64,000 nt of DNA from Lacisediminimonas profundi (GTDB lineage Bacteria; Pseudomonadota; Gammaproteobacteria; Burkholderiales; Burkholderiaceae_D), in assembly GCF_008831265.1 (NCBI RefSeq), contig NZ_VTTH01000005.1, forward strand, positions 333,724 through 397,723, given 5' to 3'. Position 1 is the stretch's first letter, and each line of letters starts with the position of its first letter. The notes beneath the pieces were generated by a model, which worked only from the letters and a program-made list of their open reading frames with translations, was not told the DNA's origin and ran no database searches. A program made the translations under genes and the position numbers. Below are positions 26,540 through 36,356 of this stretch, in pieces.

Positions 26540-27865
26540 ATGCGCACCACCCTCATCGCCACCCTGCTTGCCAGCACCTTTGCTGTCAGCGACATCCATG
26601 CCGCAGACTTGCTGCAGGTGTACCGGGAGGCGCTGGCGAACGATGCGGTAATTACCAGCGCCCGCGCCGCCCTGGCAGCCGGCCGGGAACGTGAACCGCA
26701 AGGATTTGCGCAGCTGCTGCCAACGATCGGGCTGGGCGCGGGCAGCACCCGGACCCTGGCGGACATCTCGGCGCCGGGCTTGGCCAGCGATCGCAATAAC
26801 ACCACCAACTCCTACGCCATCTCGCTGACGCAGCCGCTGTTCCGGCTTGGCAACTGGGAAGCGTGGCAACAAAGCAAGCTGCAGGTCGCCGCCACCGAGG
26901 CGGTGTATGCGCAAGCACAGCAAGACCTGATGGTGCGGGTATCGCAGGCCTATTTCGATGTGCTGGCCTCGCAGGACGCACTGGCCACGGTCCAAGCGCA
27001 AAAGCTGGCAATCACCGAACAACTGGCGTCGGCCAAGCGCAATTTCGAAGTCGGCACAGCGACCATTACTGACACGCACGAAGCGCAGGCCCGTTACGAC
27101 CTCGCGGTCGCGCAGGAATTCGCCGCCGAGAGCGACTTGCAGATCAAGCGGGCGGCTTTGCAGCAGATCATAGGCAAGCCGGCCGGACCGCTGGCCCCGT
27201 TCAAACCCGGACTGACGCTCACGCCCCCCCAGCCGGCGGGCATGGAAGAGTGGGTGTCGAGCGCCGAAGCACAGAACTACGGCGTGGTCGGCCAGCAGCT
27301 GGCGGTGGAAATCGCCCAGCGCGAGATCAAGCGCAACCGGGCCGGCCATGCGCCGACCGTCGACCTGCTCGCCAGCCGCGGCCGCAACGTGATCAACGGC
27401 TCGACCCTGACCTCGGCGCTGTCGTCAATGAGCACCAATACCACCCAGCTCGGCGTGCAACTGAACGTGCCGCTGTTCTCCGGCTTTGCGGTAACCAGTC
27501 GCGTGCGGGAAGCCATCGCGCTGCAGGACAAAGCGCGTTCGGACCTGGAGAACGCGCGCCGCGTTGCGGCGCAGGGCGCACGCCAGGCCTTCGTCGGCGT
27601 GTCCAGCGGACTGGCCCAGGTGCGGGCACTGGAAGCAGCCGAAGTATCGAGCAAGTCCGCCCTCGAATCGAACCAGCTGGGTTACCAGGTTGGCGTGCGC
27701 ATCAACATCGACGTGCTCAATGCGCAGCAGCAGTTGTTCTCGACCCGCCGCGATCTTGCGCGCGCGCGCTATGACACGGTAATCAACGGCCTGCGCCTGA
27801 AAAACGCGGCCGGGGTGCTGAAGGAAGACGACCTGGTGCAGGTCAATTCGCTGCTGCAGCCCTGA
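26540..27865 (+). CDS. tolC: TolC-family outer-membrane efflux channel
   Basis: 441 residues from the ATG at 26540 (GGAGA five bases upstream; the open frame extends 24 codons further back, overlapping the rhodanese gene). Signal peptide MRTTLIATLLASTFAVSDIHA, then LLQVYREALANDAVITSARA, the standard TolC start, with two structural repeats and QLGYQVGVRINIDVLNAQQQ in the second, the conserved TolC NxLDxLxAQ-like segment. It forms a trimeric outer-membrane duct for type I secretion or RND pumps. Lacking a lipobox, it is the E. coli TolC type rather than OprM type. It may complete the upstream pump. Confidence 0.92.
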   Translation: MRTTLIATLLASTFAVSDIHAADLLQVYREALANDAVITSARAALAAGREREPQGFAQLLPTIGLGAGSTRTLADISAPGLASDRNNTTNSYAISLTQPLFRLGNWEAWQQSKLQVAATEAVYAQAQQDLMVRVSQAYFDVLASQDALATVQAQKLAITEQLASAKRNFEVGTATITDTHEAQARYDLAVAQEFAAESDLQIKRAALQQIIGKPAGPLAPFKPGLTLTPPQPAGMEEWVSSAEAQNYGVVGQQLAVEIAQREIKRNRAGHAPTVDLLASRGRNVINGSTLTSALSSMSTNTTQLGVQLNVPLFSGFAVTSRVREAIALQDKARSDLENARRVAAQGARQAFVGVSSGLAQVRALEAAEVSSKSALESNQLGYQVGVRINIDVLNAQQQLFSTRRDLARARYDTVINGLRLKNAAGVLKEDDLVQVNSLLQP

Positions 27866-27875
27866 TTCAATCTGC

Positions 27876-27891
27876 GCGGCGCCGGCGCCGC
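27876..27891. repeat. 16-base perfect palindrome after tolC
   Basis: GCGGCGCCGGCGCCGC, eight bases past the tolC stop codon. It can fold into a 6-bp GC stem but lacks a T-run; it may mark the transcript end. Confidence 0.4.
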
Positions 27892-28094
27892 ACGAAAGCG
27901 GCCGAGGGCCGGCAGCCAGCCTGCCCCCAAGAAGGGCATCCGGCGTCCAGCTTTTCCGCTTGACGAGCACACAGGCGAGCAATCCGGGCGGTCAAAGGGC
28001 AGCCCGGATCGCCGTCGCCATGCGTGACTAACTATTCAGAACCCGTAGCGCGTGCCTGCGACTCACGGCCCTCGACCATCACGAGGAGACCGAG

Positions 28095-29144
28095 ATGCAA
28101 CGTACATCCAGAAAACATCCAGGCCTGCCTGTCGGCGGCCCGGCACGCCAGGCGCCCGTCACGAAGATCACCACGGGGCTCCCCACTACCAGTACATCAG
28201 CCCGCCCGAAGCGGACGGGCATGCTTGCCCTGTCACTGCGCGCCAATCGCATCCCCCATGCACCGGTGCAGCCGCGCTCATACCTTCCGCCGCAGTTGAA
28301 AGTGCGGCAAGGGACGAAGCAAGAAGCGTTGCTGCAAGATGCCTTGATGGACGCACTCGTGGAACACCTGGTGCAAGCAAGCTGGCGAGCGGAATCTTGC
28401 CCGGAGTCCGATCGGATGGCGCAACGCACTGCCACCGGACTCGGCATGCTGCGCGACTGGATCATCGGCATGACCAGCATGACCAGTCCGGCGATCGCTC
28501 TTGATCTGCCGTATGTGCGACGGAAAATCGTCATGCAGATGAGCGCCGTCGCGGCGCCGATGGCGACGCGCATGGCGCTGGTGATGGCTTGCCTGATGGC
28601 GGCACAAGCAAGCGGCTACCGGCATGGCGCCCGGCTGCAAATGGATTTCGTGAAGATGGCCAACCGTGCGCCGGATGAGGAGCGCCTGGCACTCCTGCTG
28701 GCAGCCTGCTGCACCACAGGGCCACGCACTTCCACCAATGACAGCCTCGGACTTGGCTGCGCGCTGGCGGCAGACGCACTGCGCAACTTGCAGGAAGATC
28801 CGCTGCGCCGCGCGCTGGTCGCCGCGGCCCGGCTGGTCACCAGCCTCGCCGCGCAAGCCGCTGGTGCGCCTGGACCGCGCCTGCACTGTCTGGAGGAATT
28901 CATCACCATGCTCGCCAGCCACCTGCGCCGGCAACTGCCCGAATGCGCCGAGGTGAGGACGCTGGTCAGGCGCTGCGCCGGGAGACTGGCGGGACTGCTG
29001 GCCCCGCTGCCCCATGGCTGGGCCATCGCCCTTCGTACCGACCTGAAAACGATCGAAGCCGACGCGCGGCAGAACCTGGAACGGCTGGCAGGGGCACATC
29101 TGGAGCAGATGGAGCAGCTGGTGCAGGATTGCACACAGTCCTGA
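28095..29144 (+). CDS. orphan helical protein of unknown function
   Basis: 349 residues; no family recognised. The start is well supported: AGGAG lies six bases before the ATG. Residues 1-70 are basic and rich in Ser, Thr, Pro and Gly (TKITTGLPTTSTSARPKRTG), apparently disordered. Residues 75-349 read as a chain of amphipathic helices rich in Ala, Leu, Met and Arg with a Cys pair in LLLAACCTTG. There is no signal peptide, though helix MATRMALVMACLMAAQA (about 155-172) is hydrophobic. The composition of the two halves recalls secreted effectors. It stands alone between tolC and an MFP gene; the 230 bases upstream hold no other gene. Confidence 0.75.
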   Translation: MQRTSRKHPGLPVGGPARQAPVTKITTGLPTTSTSARPKRTGMLALSLRANRIPHAPVQPRSYLPPQLKVRQGTKQEALLQDALMDALVEHLVQASWRAESCPESDRMAQRTATGLGMLRDWIIGMTSMTSPAIALDLPYVRRKIVMQMSAVAAPMATRMALVMACLMAAQASGYRHGARLQMDFVKMANRAPDEERLALLLAACCTTGPRTSTNDSLGLGCALAADALRNLQEDPLRRALVAAARLVTSLAAQAAGAPGPRLHCLEEFITMLASHLRRQLPECAEVRTLVRRCAGRLAGLLAPLPHGWAIALRTDLKTIEADARQNLERLAGAHLEQMEQLVQDCTQS

Positions 29145-29324
29145 TGCGGCGGCCATTGCACGGCACACGCCACATCGGGCCTCGCGCCCCATGAACCATG
29201 GCCAGACCCATGTTGTTTTTCCGATATACTCGACCGGGCAATGCCACGCCCGCCGTGGCATGTTCCCTGCTTGAAGCGTTCGCTGCCCATGTCGGCCCGC
29301 GCCGCTTTCCGACTCAAGAAAACC

Positions 29325-30599
29325 ATGCCCATCCTGACCCGCCATTTCGCCCTCGCATTCGGTCTGATCCTGTCCGCCGCCCTGTCCGGCTGCGGCGACA
29401 AGCCGGCCAGCGCGCCGCCCGCCGCCGGCATGCCGCCCCCTGAAGTCGCGGTGATAACAGTGGCCGCCGAGAATGTGACCATCAGCACCGAGCTGCCGGG
29501 CCGGCTGGAAGCGACCCGCGTCGCCCAGGTCCGCGCGCGCGTGCCGGGCATCGTGCAAAAACGCCTGTTTCGCGAAGGCGGCGAAGTGAAGGCGGGCGAA
29601 GTCCTGTTCCAGATCGATCCGGCCCAGTACAAGGCCAACCTGGCCAGCGCAGAAGCGGCATTGGCGCGTGCCGAGGCCAACTTGACGCAGACCACCGCCA
29701 AGGCACAACGCTACCAGCCGCTGGTCGAATCCAATGCGATCAGCAAGCAGGAATTTGACGACGCAACCGCCGCCCGGATGCAGGCAAGCGCCGACGTGGC
29801 TGCGGCCAAGGCAGCGCGTGAAACAGCACGCCTGAACCTTGGATATGCCACCGTGAGCTCGCCGATTTCGGGGCGCATCGGACGCGCGCTGGTCACTGAA
29901 GGCGCGCTGGTCGGCCAGGGCGAGGCGACCCAGCTGGCCGTGGTGCAGCAGATCGACCCGATCTACGTCACCCTGACCCAGTCCAGCAACGACATGGAGA
30001 ACCTGCAGCGGGCACTGAGCGAGGGCAAGCTCAAGCGCCTGTCCGGGAATGGCGTGCGGGTAACGCTGGTGACGCAAGACGGCCGTCCATATGGCGAGCC
30101 GGGCAAGCTGCTGTTCTCGGACATCAGCGTCGACGAGAGTTCCGGCGCCGTGATCCTGCGCGGCGTATTCCCCAATCCGGCTCGCAGCCTGTTGCCCGGC
30201 ATGTATGTGCGCGCCCGGCTGGAACAGGCGGTGCGCGAGCAATCGATCATGATCCCGCAGCAGGCAGTGCAGCGCACGGGAGACAAGGCCAGCGTCCTGG
30301 TGGTGCAGCCGGACGGCAAGGTCGAAGCACGGCCGATCAAGACCGAAGGCAGCCTGGGTGACCAATGGATCGTCAGCGCCGGCCTGAAGCCAGGCGAGAC
30401 GGTGATCGTCGAAGGCTTGCAGAAAGCCCGGCCGGGCGCATCGGTGAAACCGGTGCAATGGCAAAAGCCGGCCGCGGCCCCGGCAGCCGCTGCTGCTGGC
30501 ACGGCCCCTGCCGCTCCTGCCGCTCCTGCATCCGCTGCATCTGCTGCAACTCCCGCAGCATCCGCCGCGGCCAGCAAGCCGGCTCCGCAAACAAAATAA
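29325..30599 (+). CDS. RND efflux periplasmic adaptor lipoprotein (AcrA/MexA type)
   Basis: 424 residues from the ATG at 29325. The signal peptide ends in a lipobox, ILSAALSGCGDK (Cys near 24), as in AcrA. Adaptor landmarks follow: VTISTELPGRLEATRVAQVR, VPGIVQKRLFREGGEVKAGE (lipoyl half), coiled hairpin with AEAALARAEANLTQTTAKAQ, and VSSPISGRIGRALVTEGALV (second lipoyl half). The tail is an Ala/Pro-rich run of about 50 residues. It starts a three-gene operon with a 12-base gap to the RND gene. Upstream ATGs (29289, 29241) are in frame; I chose the one that gives a proper lipoprotein signal. Confidence 0.9.
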   Translation: MPILTRHFALAFGLILSAALSGCGDKPASAPPAAGMPPPEVAVITVAAENVTISTELPGRLEATRVAQVRARVPGIVQKRLFREGGEVKAGEVLFQIDPAQYKANLASAEAALARAEANLTQTTAKAQRYQPLVESNAISKQEFDDATAARMQASADVAAAKAARETARLNLGYATVSSPISGRIGRALVTEGALVGQGEATQLAVVQQIDPIYVTLTQSSNDMENLQRALSEGKLKRLSGNGVRVTLVTQDGRPYGEPGKLLFSDISVDESSGAVILRGVFPNPARSLLPGMYVRARLEQAVREQSIMIPQQAVQRTGDKASVLVVQPDGKVEARPIKTEGSLGDQWIVSAGLKPGETVIVEGLQKARPGASVKPVQWQKPAAAPAAAAAGTAPAAPAAPASAASAATPAASAAASKPAPQTK

Positions 30600-30611
30600 C
30601 AGGAACAGCAC

Positions 30612-33600
30612 ATGGCGAAGTTTTTCATCGATCGCCCGGTATTCGCCTGGGTCATCGCGCTGTTCATCCTGCTCGGCGGCGCGCTGGCAGTCATGCAATT
30701 GCCGGTATCGCAATACCCCACCATCGCCCCGCCGTCGATCGTTGTCACCGCCAACTATCCGGGCGCATCGGCAAAGATCGTCGACGAGAGCGTGGTCAGC
30801 CTGATCGAACAGGAAATGAACGGAGCCGAAGGACTGCTGTACATGGAGTCGCTCAGCGATGCCAACGGCCAGGGCCAGATCACGGTGACATTCCGCAGCG
30901 GCACCAATCCCGACCTGGCGGCAGTCGATGTCCAGAACCGCCTGAAGCGGGTCGAAGCACGCTTGCCGCAGGTAGTGACGCAGCAGGGCGTGCAGGTGAC
31001 CAAGGCGCGCAGCAACTTCCTGCTGTTCACCACCCTGTCATCCACCGACGGCTCGCTCGATCCGGTGGCGCTGGGCGACTACATGACGCGCAATGTGCTC
31101 AATGAACTGCGGCGCGTGCCCGGCGTCGGCCAGGCGCAATTGTTCGGCACCGAGCGGGCGATGCGCATCTGGCTCGATCCCGACAAGCTGGTAGGGTTTC
31201 GCCTGACACCGGCCGACGTCGCCGCTGCGGTGCGCGCGCAGAATGCGCAGGTCGCCTCAGGCACGCTGGGCGACCTGCCCAGCCCCGTCTCGCAGCAGAT
31301 CGCGGTGCAGGTGGTGGTGGCCGGGCAGCTCGCCTCGACCGAACAATTCGGGAACATTGTGCTGCGCGCCAATCCGGACGGCTCGAGCGTGCGGCTCCGG
31401 GACGTGGCGCGGATTGAACTGGGCGGGCAGAACTATGCCACTTCCGCACGCCTGAACGGCAAGCCGAACTCCGCCATCGGCGTCCAGCTGTCCCCCACCG
31501 CCAACGCGCTGGAGACGGCCAAGCTGGTGCGCGCCAAGATGAACGAACTGTCACGCTATTTCCCGGCCAGCGTGAAGTACGACATCCCCTACGACACCTC
31601 GCTGTTCGTGCAGATTTCCATCAAGGAGGTGGTGAAGACGCTGCTTGAAGCGGTGGCGCTGGTATTCCTGGTGATGTACCTGTTCCTGCAGAACATCCGC
31701 TATACGCTGATCCCGACCATCGTGGTCCCGATCGCGTTGATGGGAACCTTCGCTACCATGGCCGCATTCGGCTATTCGATCAACGTGCTGACCATGTTCG
31801 GCCTGGTGCTGGCGATCGGCATCCTGGTCGACGACGCCATCGTGGTGGTGGAGAACGTCGAGCGCATCATGACCGAGGAGGGCCTGTCGCCGCGCGACGC
31901 CACCCGCAAGGCAATGGGCCAGATCACCGGCGCCATCGTCGGCATCACGCTGGTGCTGGTTGCGGTGTTCATTCCCATGGCATTCTTTGGCGGCGCGGTC
32001 GGCGCCATTTACCGGCAATTCACGGTATCAATGGTGTCGGCGATGCTGTTCTCGGCATTGATGGCCCTGACCCTGACCCCGGCACTGTGCGCGACGCTGC
32101 TCAAGCCGATCGCGAAAGGACATCATGTCGAGAAGCGCGGCTTCTTCGGCTGGTTCAACCGCGGCTTCAAGAGCACGACCGACCGCTACCAGGGCGTGGT
32201 GGCGCGCATGCTGAAAAAAACCATGCGCTACATGGTGATCTACGGCCTGATCATCGTCTGCGTGGTGCTGCTGTTCGCGCGCATGCCGACTTCTTTCCTG
32301 CCCAGCGAAGACCAGGGCTTCCTGATCACCAACGTGCAACTGCCGCCAGGCGCCAGCGCCAACCGCACGCAGGCGGTCATCAAGCAGGTAGAGGACTACT
32401 ACCTGAACAATCCCCTCATCGAACGCGTGGTTGCAGTGACCGGCTTCAGCTTCTCGGGCAGCGGCCAGAACGCCGGCCTGGTGTTCACCCCCCTGATCGA
32501 CTGGGACAAGCGTCACGGCAAGGATGAGAACGCCACCTCCATCGTCGGCAAGGCATTCGGCGTGCTGTCCGGCATCCGCGATGCGATCGTGTTCCCGGTC
32601 AATCCGCCGCCGATCCGCGAACTGGGCAACGCCACCGGCTTCTCGTTCCGGCTGCAGGACCGCGCGGGGCTGGGGCATGAGGCGCTGATTGCAGCGCGCA
32701 ACCAGTTGATGGGCCTGGCCTCGAAAAGCAAGGTCGTGGTCGGGATCCGTCCGGAAGGGCTGGAAGATACGCCGCAACTGCAGCTCGACATCGACCGCGA
32801 CAAGGCCAGTGCGCTGGGCGTGTCGTTCGCCGACATCAGCACGGTCCTGTCCAACACCATGGGTTCGTCCTACCTGAACGACTTCCCCAACCAGGGCCGC
32901 ATGCAGCGCGTGATCCTGCAGGCCGATGCGCCCGAGCGGCTGCGTCCGGAAGACCTGCAGAAGCTGTACGTGCGCAACGCCAAGGGCAACATGGTGGCGC
33001 TATCCTCCTTCAGCACCTCGCGCTGGATCACCGGCGCAGTGCAGCTGGTGCGCTTCAACGGTTACCCGTCGGTGCGGCTGTCGGGCGACGCCGCACCGGG
33101 ACGCAGCACCGGCGAGGCGCTGGCGGAAATGGAACAGCTGGTGACGCAATTGCCGGCCGGCTTCGGCTACGAATGGACCGGACAGTCCTTCGAAGAAAAA
33201 ACCTCGGGCTCGCAGGCGCCGGCGCTGTTCGCGCTGTCCTTGCTGGCCGTGTTCCTGGTGCTGGCCGCACTGTATGAAAGTACCTCGATCCCGCTGTCGG
33301 TGCTGCTGGTGGTGCCACTGGGCGTGCTGGGCGCGCTCTTGGGCGCCAACATGCGCGGCATGCCCAACGACGTCTACTTCAAGGTCGGCCTGATTGCAAT
33401 CATCGGCCTGTCGGCCAAGAACGCGATCCTGATCATCGAGTTCGCGAAAGACCTGCAGGCACAGGGCAAGGGGCTGGTCGAATCCACGCTGGAAGCCGTG
33501 CACCTGCGCTTCCGCCCGATCCTGATGACTTCATTGGCCTTCATCCTCGGCGTGCTGCCGCTGGTGATCGCCAGCGGTGCCGGCTCGGCCAGCCAGCGCG

Positions 33601-33770
33601 CGATCGGCACCGGCGTGATGGGCGGCATGATCACGGCCACCGTGCTGGCGGTGTTCCTGGTGCCGGTGTTCTTCGTGGTGGTGCGCCGGATCTTCACCGG
33701 CAGCGAGCGGCAGCGCAAGATGTATGCAGCACATCTGGACAAGGAGAGCGCGAATGACCAGCCGGTTTAA
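30612..33770 (+). CDS. RND multidrug efflux permease (AcrB/MexB type)
   Basis: 1052 residues, typical AcrB length. It begins MAKFFIDRPVFAWVIALFIL and contains VSQYPTIAPPSIVVTANYPG, the proton-relay pair in GLVLAIGILVDDAIVVVENV (helix 4, Asp-Asp), and the helix 10 lysine in LSAKNAILIIEFAKDLQAQG. It exports a broad range of drugs, detergents or solvents as a trimer in the inner membrane. Its 3' end overlaps the start of the outer-membrane gene by 17 bases, so the three components are tightly coupled. No local regulator is next to this operon. Confidence 0.95.
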   Translation: MAKFFIDRPVFAWVIALFILLGGALAVMQLPVSQYPTIAPPSIVVTANYPGASAKIVDESVVSLIEQEMNGAEGLLYMESLSDANGQGQITVTFRSGTNPDLAAVDVQNRLKRVEARLPQVVTQQGVQVTKARSNFLLFTTLSSTDGSLDPVALGDYMTRNVLNELRRVPGVGQAQLFGTERAMRIWLDPDKLVGFRLTPADVAAAVRAQNAQVASGTLGDLPSPVSQQIAVQVVVAGQLASTEQFGNIVLRANPDGSSVRLRDVARIELGGQNYATSARLNGKPNSAIGVQLSPTANALETAKLVRAKMNELSRYFPASVKYDIPYDTSLFVQISIKEVVKTLLEAVALVFLVMYLFLQNIRYTLIPTIVVPIALMGTFATMAAFGYSINVLTMFGLVLAIGILVDDAIVVVENVERIMTEEGLSPRDATRKAMGQITGAIVGITLVLVAVFIPMAFFGGAVGAIYRQFTVSMVSAMLFSALMALTLTPALCATLLKPIAKGHHVEKRGFFGWFNRGFKSTTDRYQGVVARMLKKTMRYMVIYGLIIVCVVLLFARMPTSFLPSEDQGFLITNVQLPPGASANRTQAVIKQVEDYYLNNPLIERVVAVTGFSFSGSGQNAGLVFTPLIDWDKRHGKDENATSIVGKAFGVLSGIRDAIVFPVNPPPIRELGNATGFSFRLQDRAGLGHEALIAARNQLMGLASKSKVVVGIRPEGLEDTPQLQLDIDRDKASALGVSFADISTVLSNTMGSSYLNDFPNQGRMQRVILQADAPERLRPEDLQKLYVRNAKGNMVALSSFSTSRWITGAVQLVRFNGYPSVRLSGDAAPGRSTGEALAEMEQLVTQLPAGFGYEWTGQSFEEKTSGSQAPALFALSLLAVFLVLAALYESTSIPLSVLLVVPLGVLGALLGANMRGMPNDVYFKVGLIAIIGLSAKNAILIIEFAKDLQAQGKGLVESTLEAVHLRFRPILMTSLAFILGVLPLVIASGAGSASQRAIGTGVMGGMITATVLAVFLVPVFFVVVRRIFTGSERQRKMYAAHLDKESANDQPV

Positions 33771-35202
33771 TTCTGCCGGACCAGGCGCAGCGGCGCTGCT
33801 GATCGCCGCCGCATTGGCCGGTTGCTCGCTCACGCCGGAATTCACGCGGCCGGTGGCGCCGGTGGCCGACGCCTTCCCGCTCGCCGGCACAGCGCTGGAG
33901 CGGCAGGCGGCGTCGGAAATCGGCTGGCGCCAATTTTTCCCCGATCCGCGCTTGCAGGCGCTGATCGCGGCCGCGCTGGAAAACAACCGCGACCTGCGCA
34001 CCGCCGCCTTGCGGGTGGAAGAAGCGCGCGCGCTGTACAACGTGCAATCGGCCGACCAGCTGCCAACCATCAATGCGACCGGCAACGCCAGCCGCTCGCG
34101 CACGCCGCTCGGCCTGACGTCCAGCGGCCGCCCCTCAGTGTCTGGCAACTACCAGGTCGGCCTGTCGCTGGCAGCATTCGAACTGGATTTCTTCGGCCGC
34201 GTGCGCAGCCTGTCGGAGGCGGCATTGTCGCAATTCCTGGCGACCGAGGAAGCACAACGTTCGGCGCGGATCTCGCTGGTGGCGGAAGTCGCCAGGACTT
34301 ACCTGGCCGAGCGTTCCCTGGCCGAGCAAATGGCGCTGGCGCAGAGCACGATGCTGGCGCGCAACGAAGCCATGAAGCTGGCGCGGCAACGCTTTGACGT
34401 CGGCGCCTCGTCGGCGCTCGACCTGCGCCAGGCCGAAACCTTGCTGCAGGCAGCCCAGATCGCCCAGCTGGTACTGGCCCGCCAGCAGGCGCAGGCAATG
34501 AATGCCCTGACTTTGCTGGCCGGGCAGCCGCTGAACGCCTTGCCGCCGGCGAAGCCGCTGTCCGAGCAAGGCGTGGTCAGCGACATTCCGCCCGGCCTTC
34601 CATCCGACCTGCTGGCGCGCCGGCCCGACATCCGCGCGGCGGAGCAGCGGCTGCGCGCAAGCAACGCCAACATCGGCGCAGCGCGCGCTGCGTTTTTTCC
34701 GCGCATCTCGCTGACCTCCGGCCTGGGCCTGGGCAGCAATGAACTGTCGACCCTGTTCGAAGGCGCCTCGAAAAGCTGGTCCTTCGTGCCACAGTTGACG
34801 CTGCCGCTGTTCGACGCCGGCCGCAGCAGCGCCAACCTGTCGCTGGCGCAGGCGCGCAACAGCCTGGCGGTAGTCGACTACGAGCGCAGCATCCAGGTGG
34901 CGTTCCGCGAAGTGGCCGATGCGCTGGTCGCACGCGACCTGCTCGACCAGCAGGTCGAGGCGCAGCGGCTGACGGTGGAAGCTCAGGCCGACCGCGCACG
35001 GCTGTCGGAACTGCGCGCCCGCAATGGCATTGCCGGCTCGCTGGAAGTGCTGGATGCCCAACGCGAATTGTTCGCTGCGCAGCAGGCGCTGATCCAGGCG
35101 CGGCAACTGCGGCTCACGAATGCGGTGGACCTGTACCGCAGTTTGGGGGGTGGACTGCTGGAGAGCAATCAGCAGGCTGCAGTATCGGCGCCCACGCGCT
35201 GA
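33754..35202 (+). CDS. NodT/OprM-family outer-membrane efflux lipoprotein
   Basis: 482 residues from the ATG at 33754, which has AAGGAG six bases upstream; it lies inside the end of the RND gene. A lipobox, AAALAGCSLTPEF, gives the lipidated cysteine near 26. The family signatures are IGWRQFFPDPRLQALIAAAL, NNRDLRTAALRVEEARALYN, and RRPDIRAAEQRLRASNANIG. It forms the trimeric channel for the adaptor and pump just upstream, completing a MexAB-OprM-like set. Confidence 0.94.
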   Translation: MTSRFNSAGPGAAALLIAAALAGCSLTPEFTRPVAPVADAFPLAGTALERQAASEIGWRQFFPDPRLQALIAAALENNRDLRTAALRVEEARALYNVQSADQLPTINATGNASRSRTPLGLTSSGRPSVSGNYQVGLSLAAFELDFFGRVRSLSEAALSQFLATEEAQRSARISLVAEVARTYLAERSLAEQMALAQSTMLARNEAMKLARQRFDVGASSALDLRQAETLLQAAQIAQLVLARQQAQAMNALTLLAGQPLNALPPAKPLSEQGVVSDIPPGLPSDLLARRPDIRAAEQRLRASNANIGAARAAFFPRISLTSGLGLGSNELSTLFEGASKSWSFVPQLTLPLFDAGRSSANLSLAQARNSLAVVDYERSIQVAFREVADALVARDLLDQQVEAQRLTVEAQADRARLSELRARNGIAGSLEVLDAQRELFAAQQALIQARQLRLTNAVDLYRSLGGGLLESNQQAAVSAPTR

Positions 35203-35295
35203 TTCGCAGCCCCTTGCGGCAGGCACGAATCTGCATGCCCATAGCAGCCAATTTGTCGTGGGCGGCATGACGGATCGCGGTGATCTGGCAGGCAA

Positions 35296-35347
35296 ACTGT
35301 TTCTCATTTCAGTCAAATTGGATTATTTGACAATAATGAGAAACAGT
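35296..35347. terminator. long AT-rich hairpin between convergent genes
   Basis: ACTGTTTCTCATT (35296-35308) is the exact reverse complement of AATGAGAAACAGT (35335-35347). Inside, GTCAAAT (35312-35318) pairs with ATTTGAC (35325-35331), separated only by a three-base internal bulge on each side, with loop TGGATT. It sits between the NodT gene and ybiB stops, so it can act as a bidirectional terminator, though neither side has a long T-run. AT-rich unlike its surroundings. Confidence 0.55.
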
Positions 35348-35396
35348 AAATCGCAACAAGTCCGCTCACCGATGCGGGAATCCAATTAGCGGGCGG

Positions 35397-36356
35397 TCAA
35401 GCCCTCAGTGCGCGCGCTACCGAGAGACAGTGTCGCGTCTGTTCGAGTATGGCGTCGGGAATCAGCACTTCGCCGCGCAGTGCCGACTGTATCCAGTGGG
35501 CGGTGGCAGCACTGTCACTGCCCACTGGCAAGTCCGGCCACTGTTCGACGGGCGCCTGGCGCTCGACCAGCACTTGCCGTTCCCCGGCATGAAACCAGTC
35601 GATCTGGTTGGCCCGTTTCGGATTGGCCACCGTCTCGCCTTCCGTGCCGCGCATCAGGAACACGTCGCCGCGCCCGGCCGGCGCCAGGGTCGAGAAATAT
35701 TCGCCGAGCATCAGCAGATATTCGGGGTGGGTGTACGAGGTCAACCGCAAGGCCGGGCATTCGAATGGCTGCAGGATCTTGACCAGCGTATGGGTCGAGT
35801 TGCGCACGCCGAGAACACGCCGCACCGCCAGCAAGCGCGCCATTTTCGGCGCCAGGGTCTCGATCGGGAGGAAGGCCGGTTGCCGTCTCGTGAAAGATTG
35901 CTGGACCGCATCCGCCGACATCGCTGGCGCGATGCCCATCGCGCCAAGGATTTCTGCGCTGGTCACGCGCCCCGGATCGGACGTCACCCCATGCATCAGC
36001 ACCGGCACGCCCTCGCGCGCCAGCAGCATTGCCAGCAATGGTGTCAGGTTCGGCATCTGCCGCGAACCGTTGTAGCTGGGGATCACGACCGGCGCCAACT
36101 CTCCGGGCGGCGCCGGCAGCAGCGCGAAGGATTGCTCGGCCGCGTCCAGGAAACCGGCGATTTCATCCACCGATTCGCCTTTGATGCGCATGGCGAGCAG
36201 GATGCCGCCGAGCTCAAGCTCGGTGACACGCTGGTCGAGCATGGCGGCATAGAGTTGCCGGGCGTCGGCGCGCGACAGGCTGCGAGCGCCTTTCTTGCCG
36301 CGGCCGATTTCCTTGATGAAAGGGGCTGCTTTGAATGCCTGGATATCGGAAGTCAT
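35397..36356 (-). CDS. ybiB: DNA-binding protein YbiB (anthranilate phosphoribosyltransferase-like, TrpD2)
   Basis: 319 residues. The fold is that of TrpD: ADARQLYAAMLDQRVTELEL in the helical N-domain, then VVIPSYNGSRQMPNLTPLLA and VPVLMHGVTSDPGRVTSAEI in the alpha/beta part. The glycine-rich phosphoribosyl loop of true TrpD (GTGGD) is replaced by SYNGSRQMP, which is the YbiB/TrpD2 pattern; these bind nucleic acids and respond to DNA damage in E. coli rather than make tryptophan. No other trp gene is near. Confidence 0.85.
   Translation of the reverse strand: MTSDIQAFKAAPFIKEIGRGKKGARSLSRADARQLYAAMLDQRVTELELGGILLAMRIKGESVDEIAGFLDAAEQSFALLPAPPGELAPVVIPSYNGSRQMPNLTPLLAMLLAREGVPVLMHGVTSDPGRVTSAEILGAMGIAPAMSADAVQQSFTRRQPAFLPIETLAPKMARLLAVRRVLGVRNSTHTLVKILQPFECPALRLTSYTHPEYLLMLGEYFSTLAPAGRGDVFLMRGTEGETVANPKRANQIDWFHAGERQVLVERQAPVEQWPDLPVGSDSAATAHWIQSALRGEVLIPDAILEQTRHCLSVARALRA

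Noticed and set aside
28278..30713. 811-codon open frame on the minus strand
   Set aside because: Runs opposite two well-supported genes (the orphan and the MFP) and its His/Gln/Gly-rich content is typical of the reverse frame of high-GC genes.
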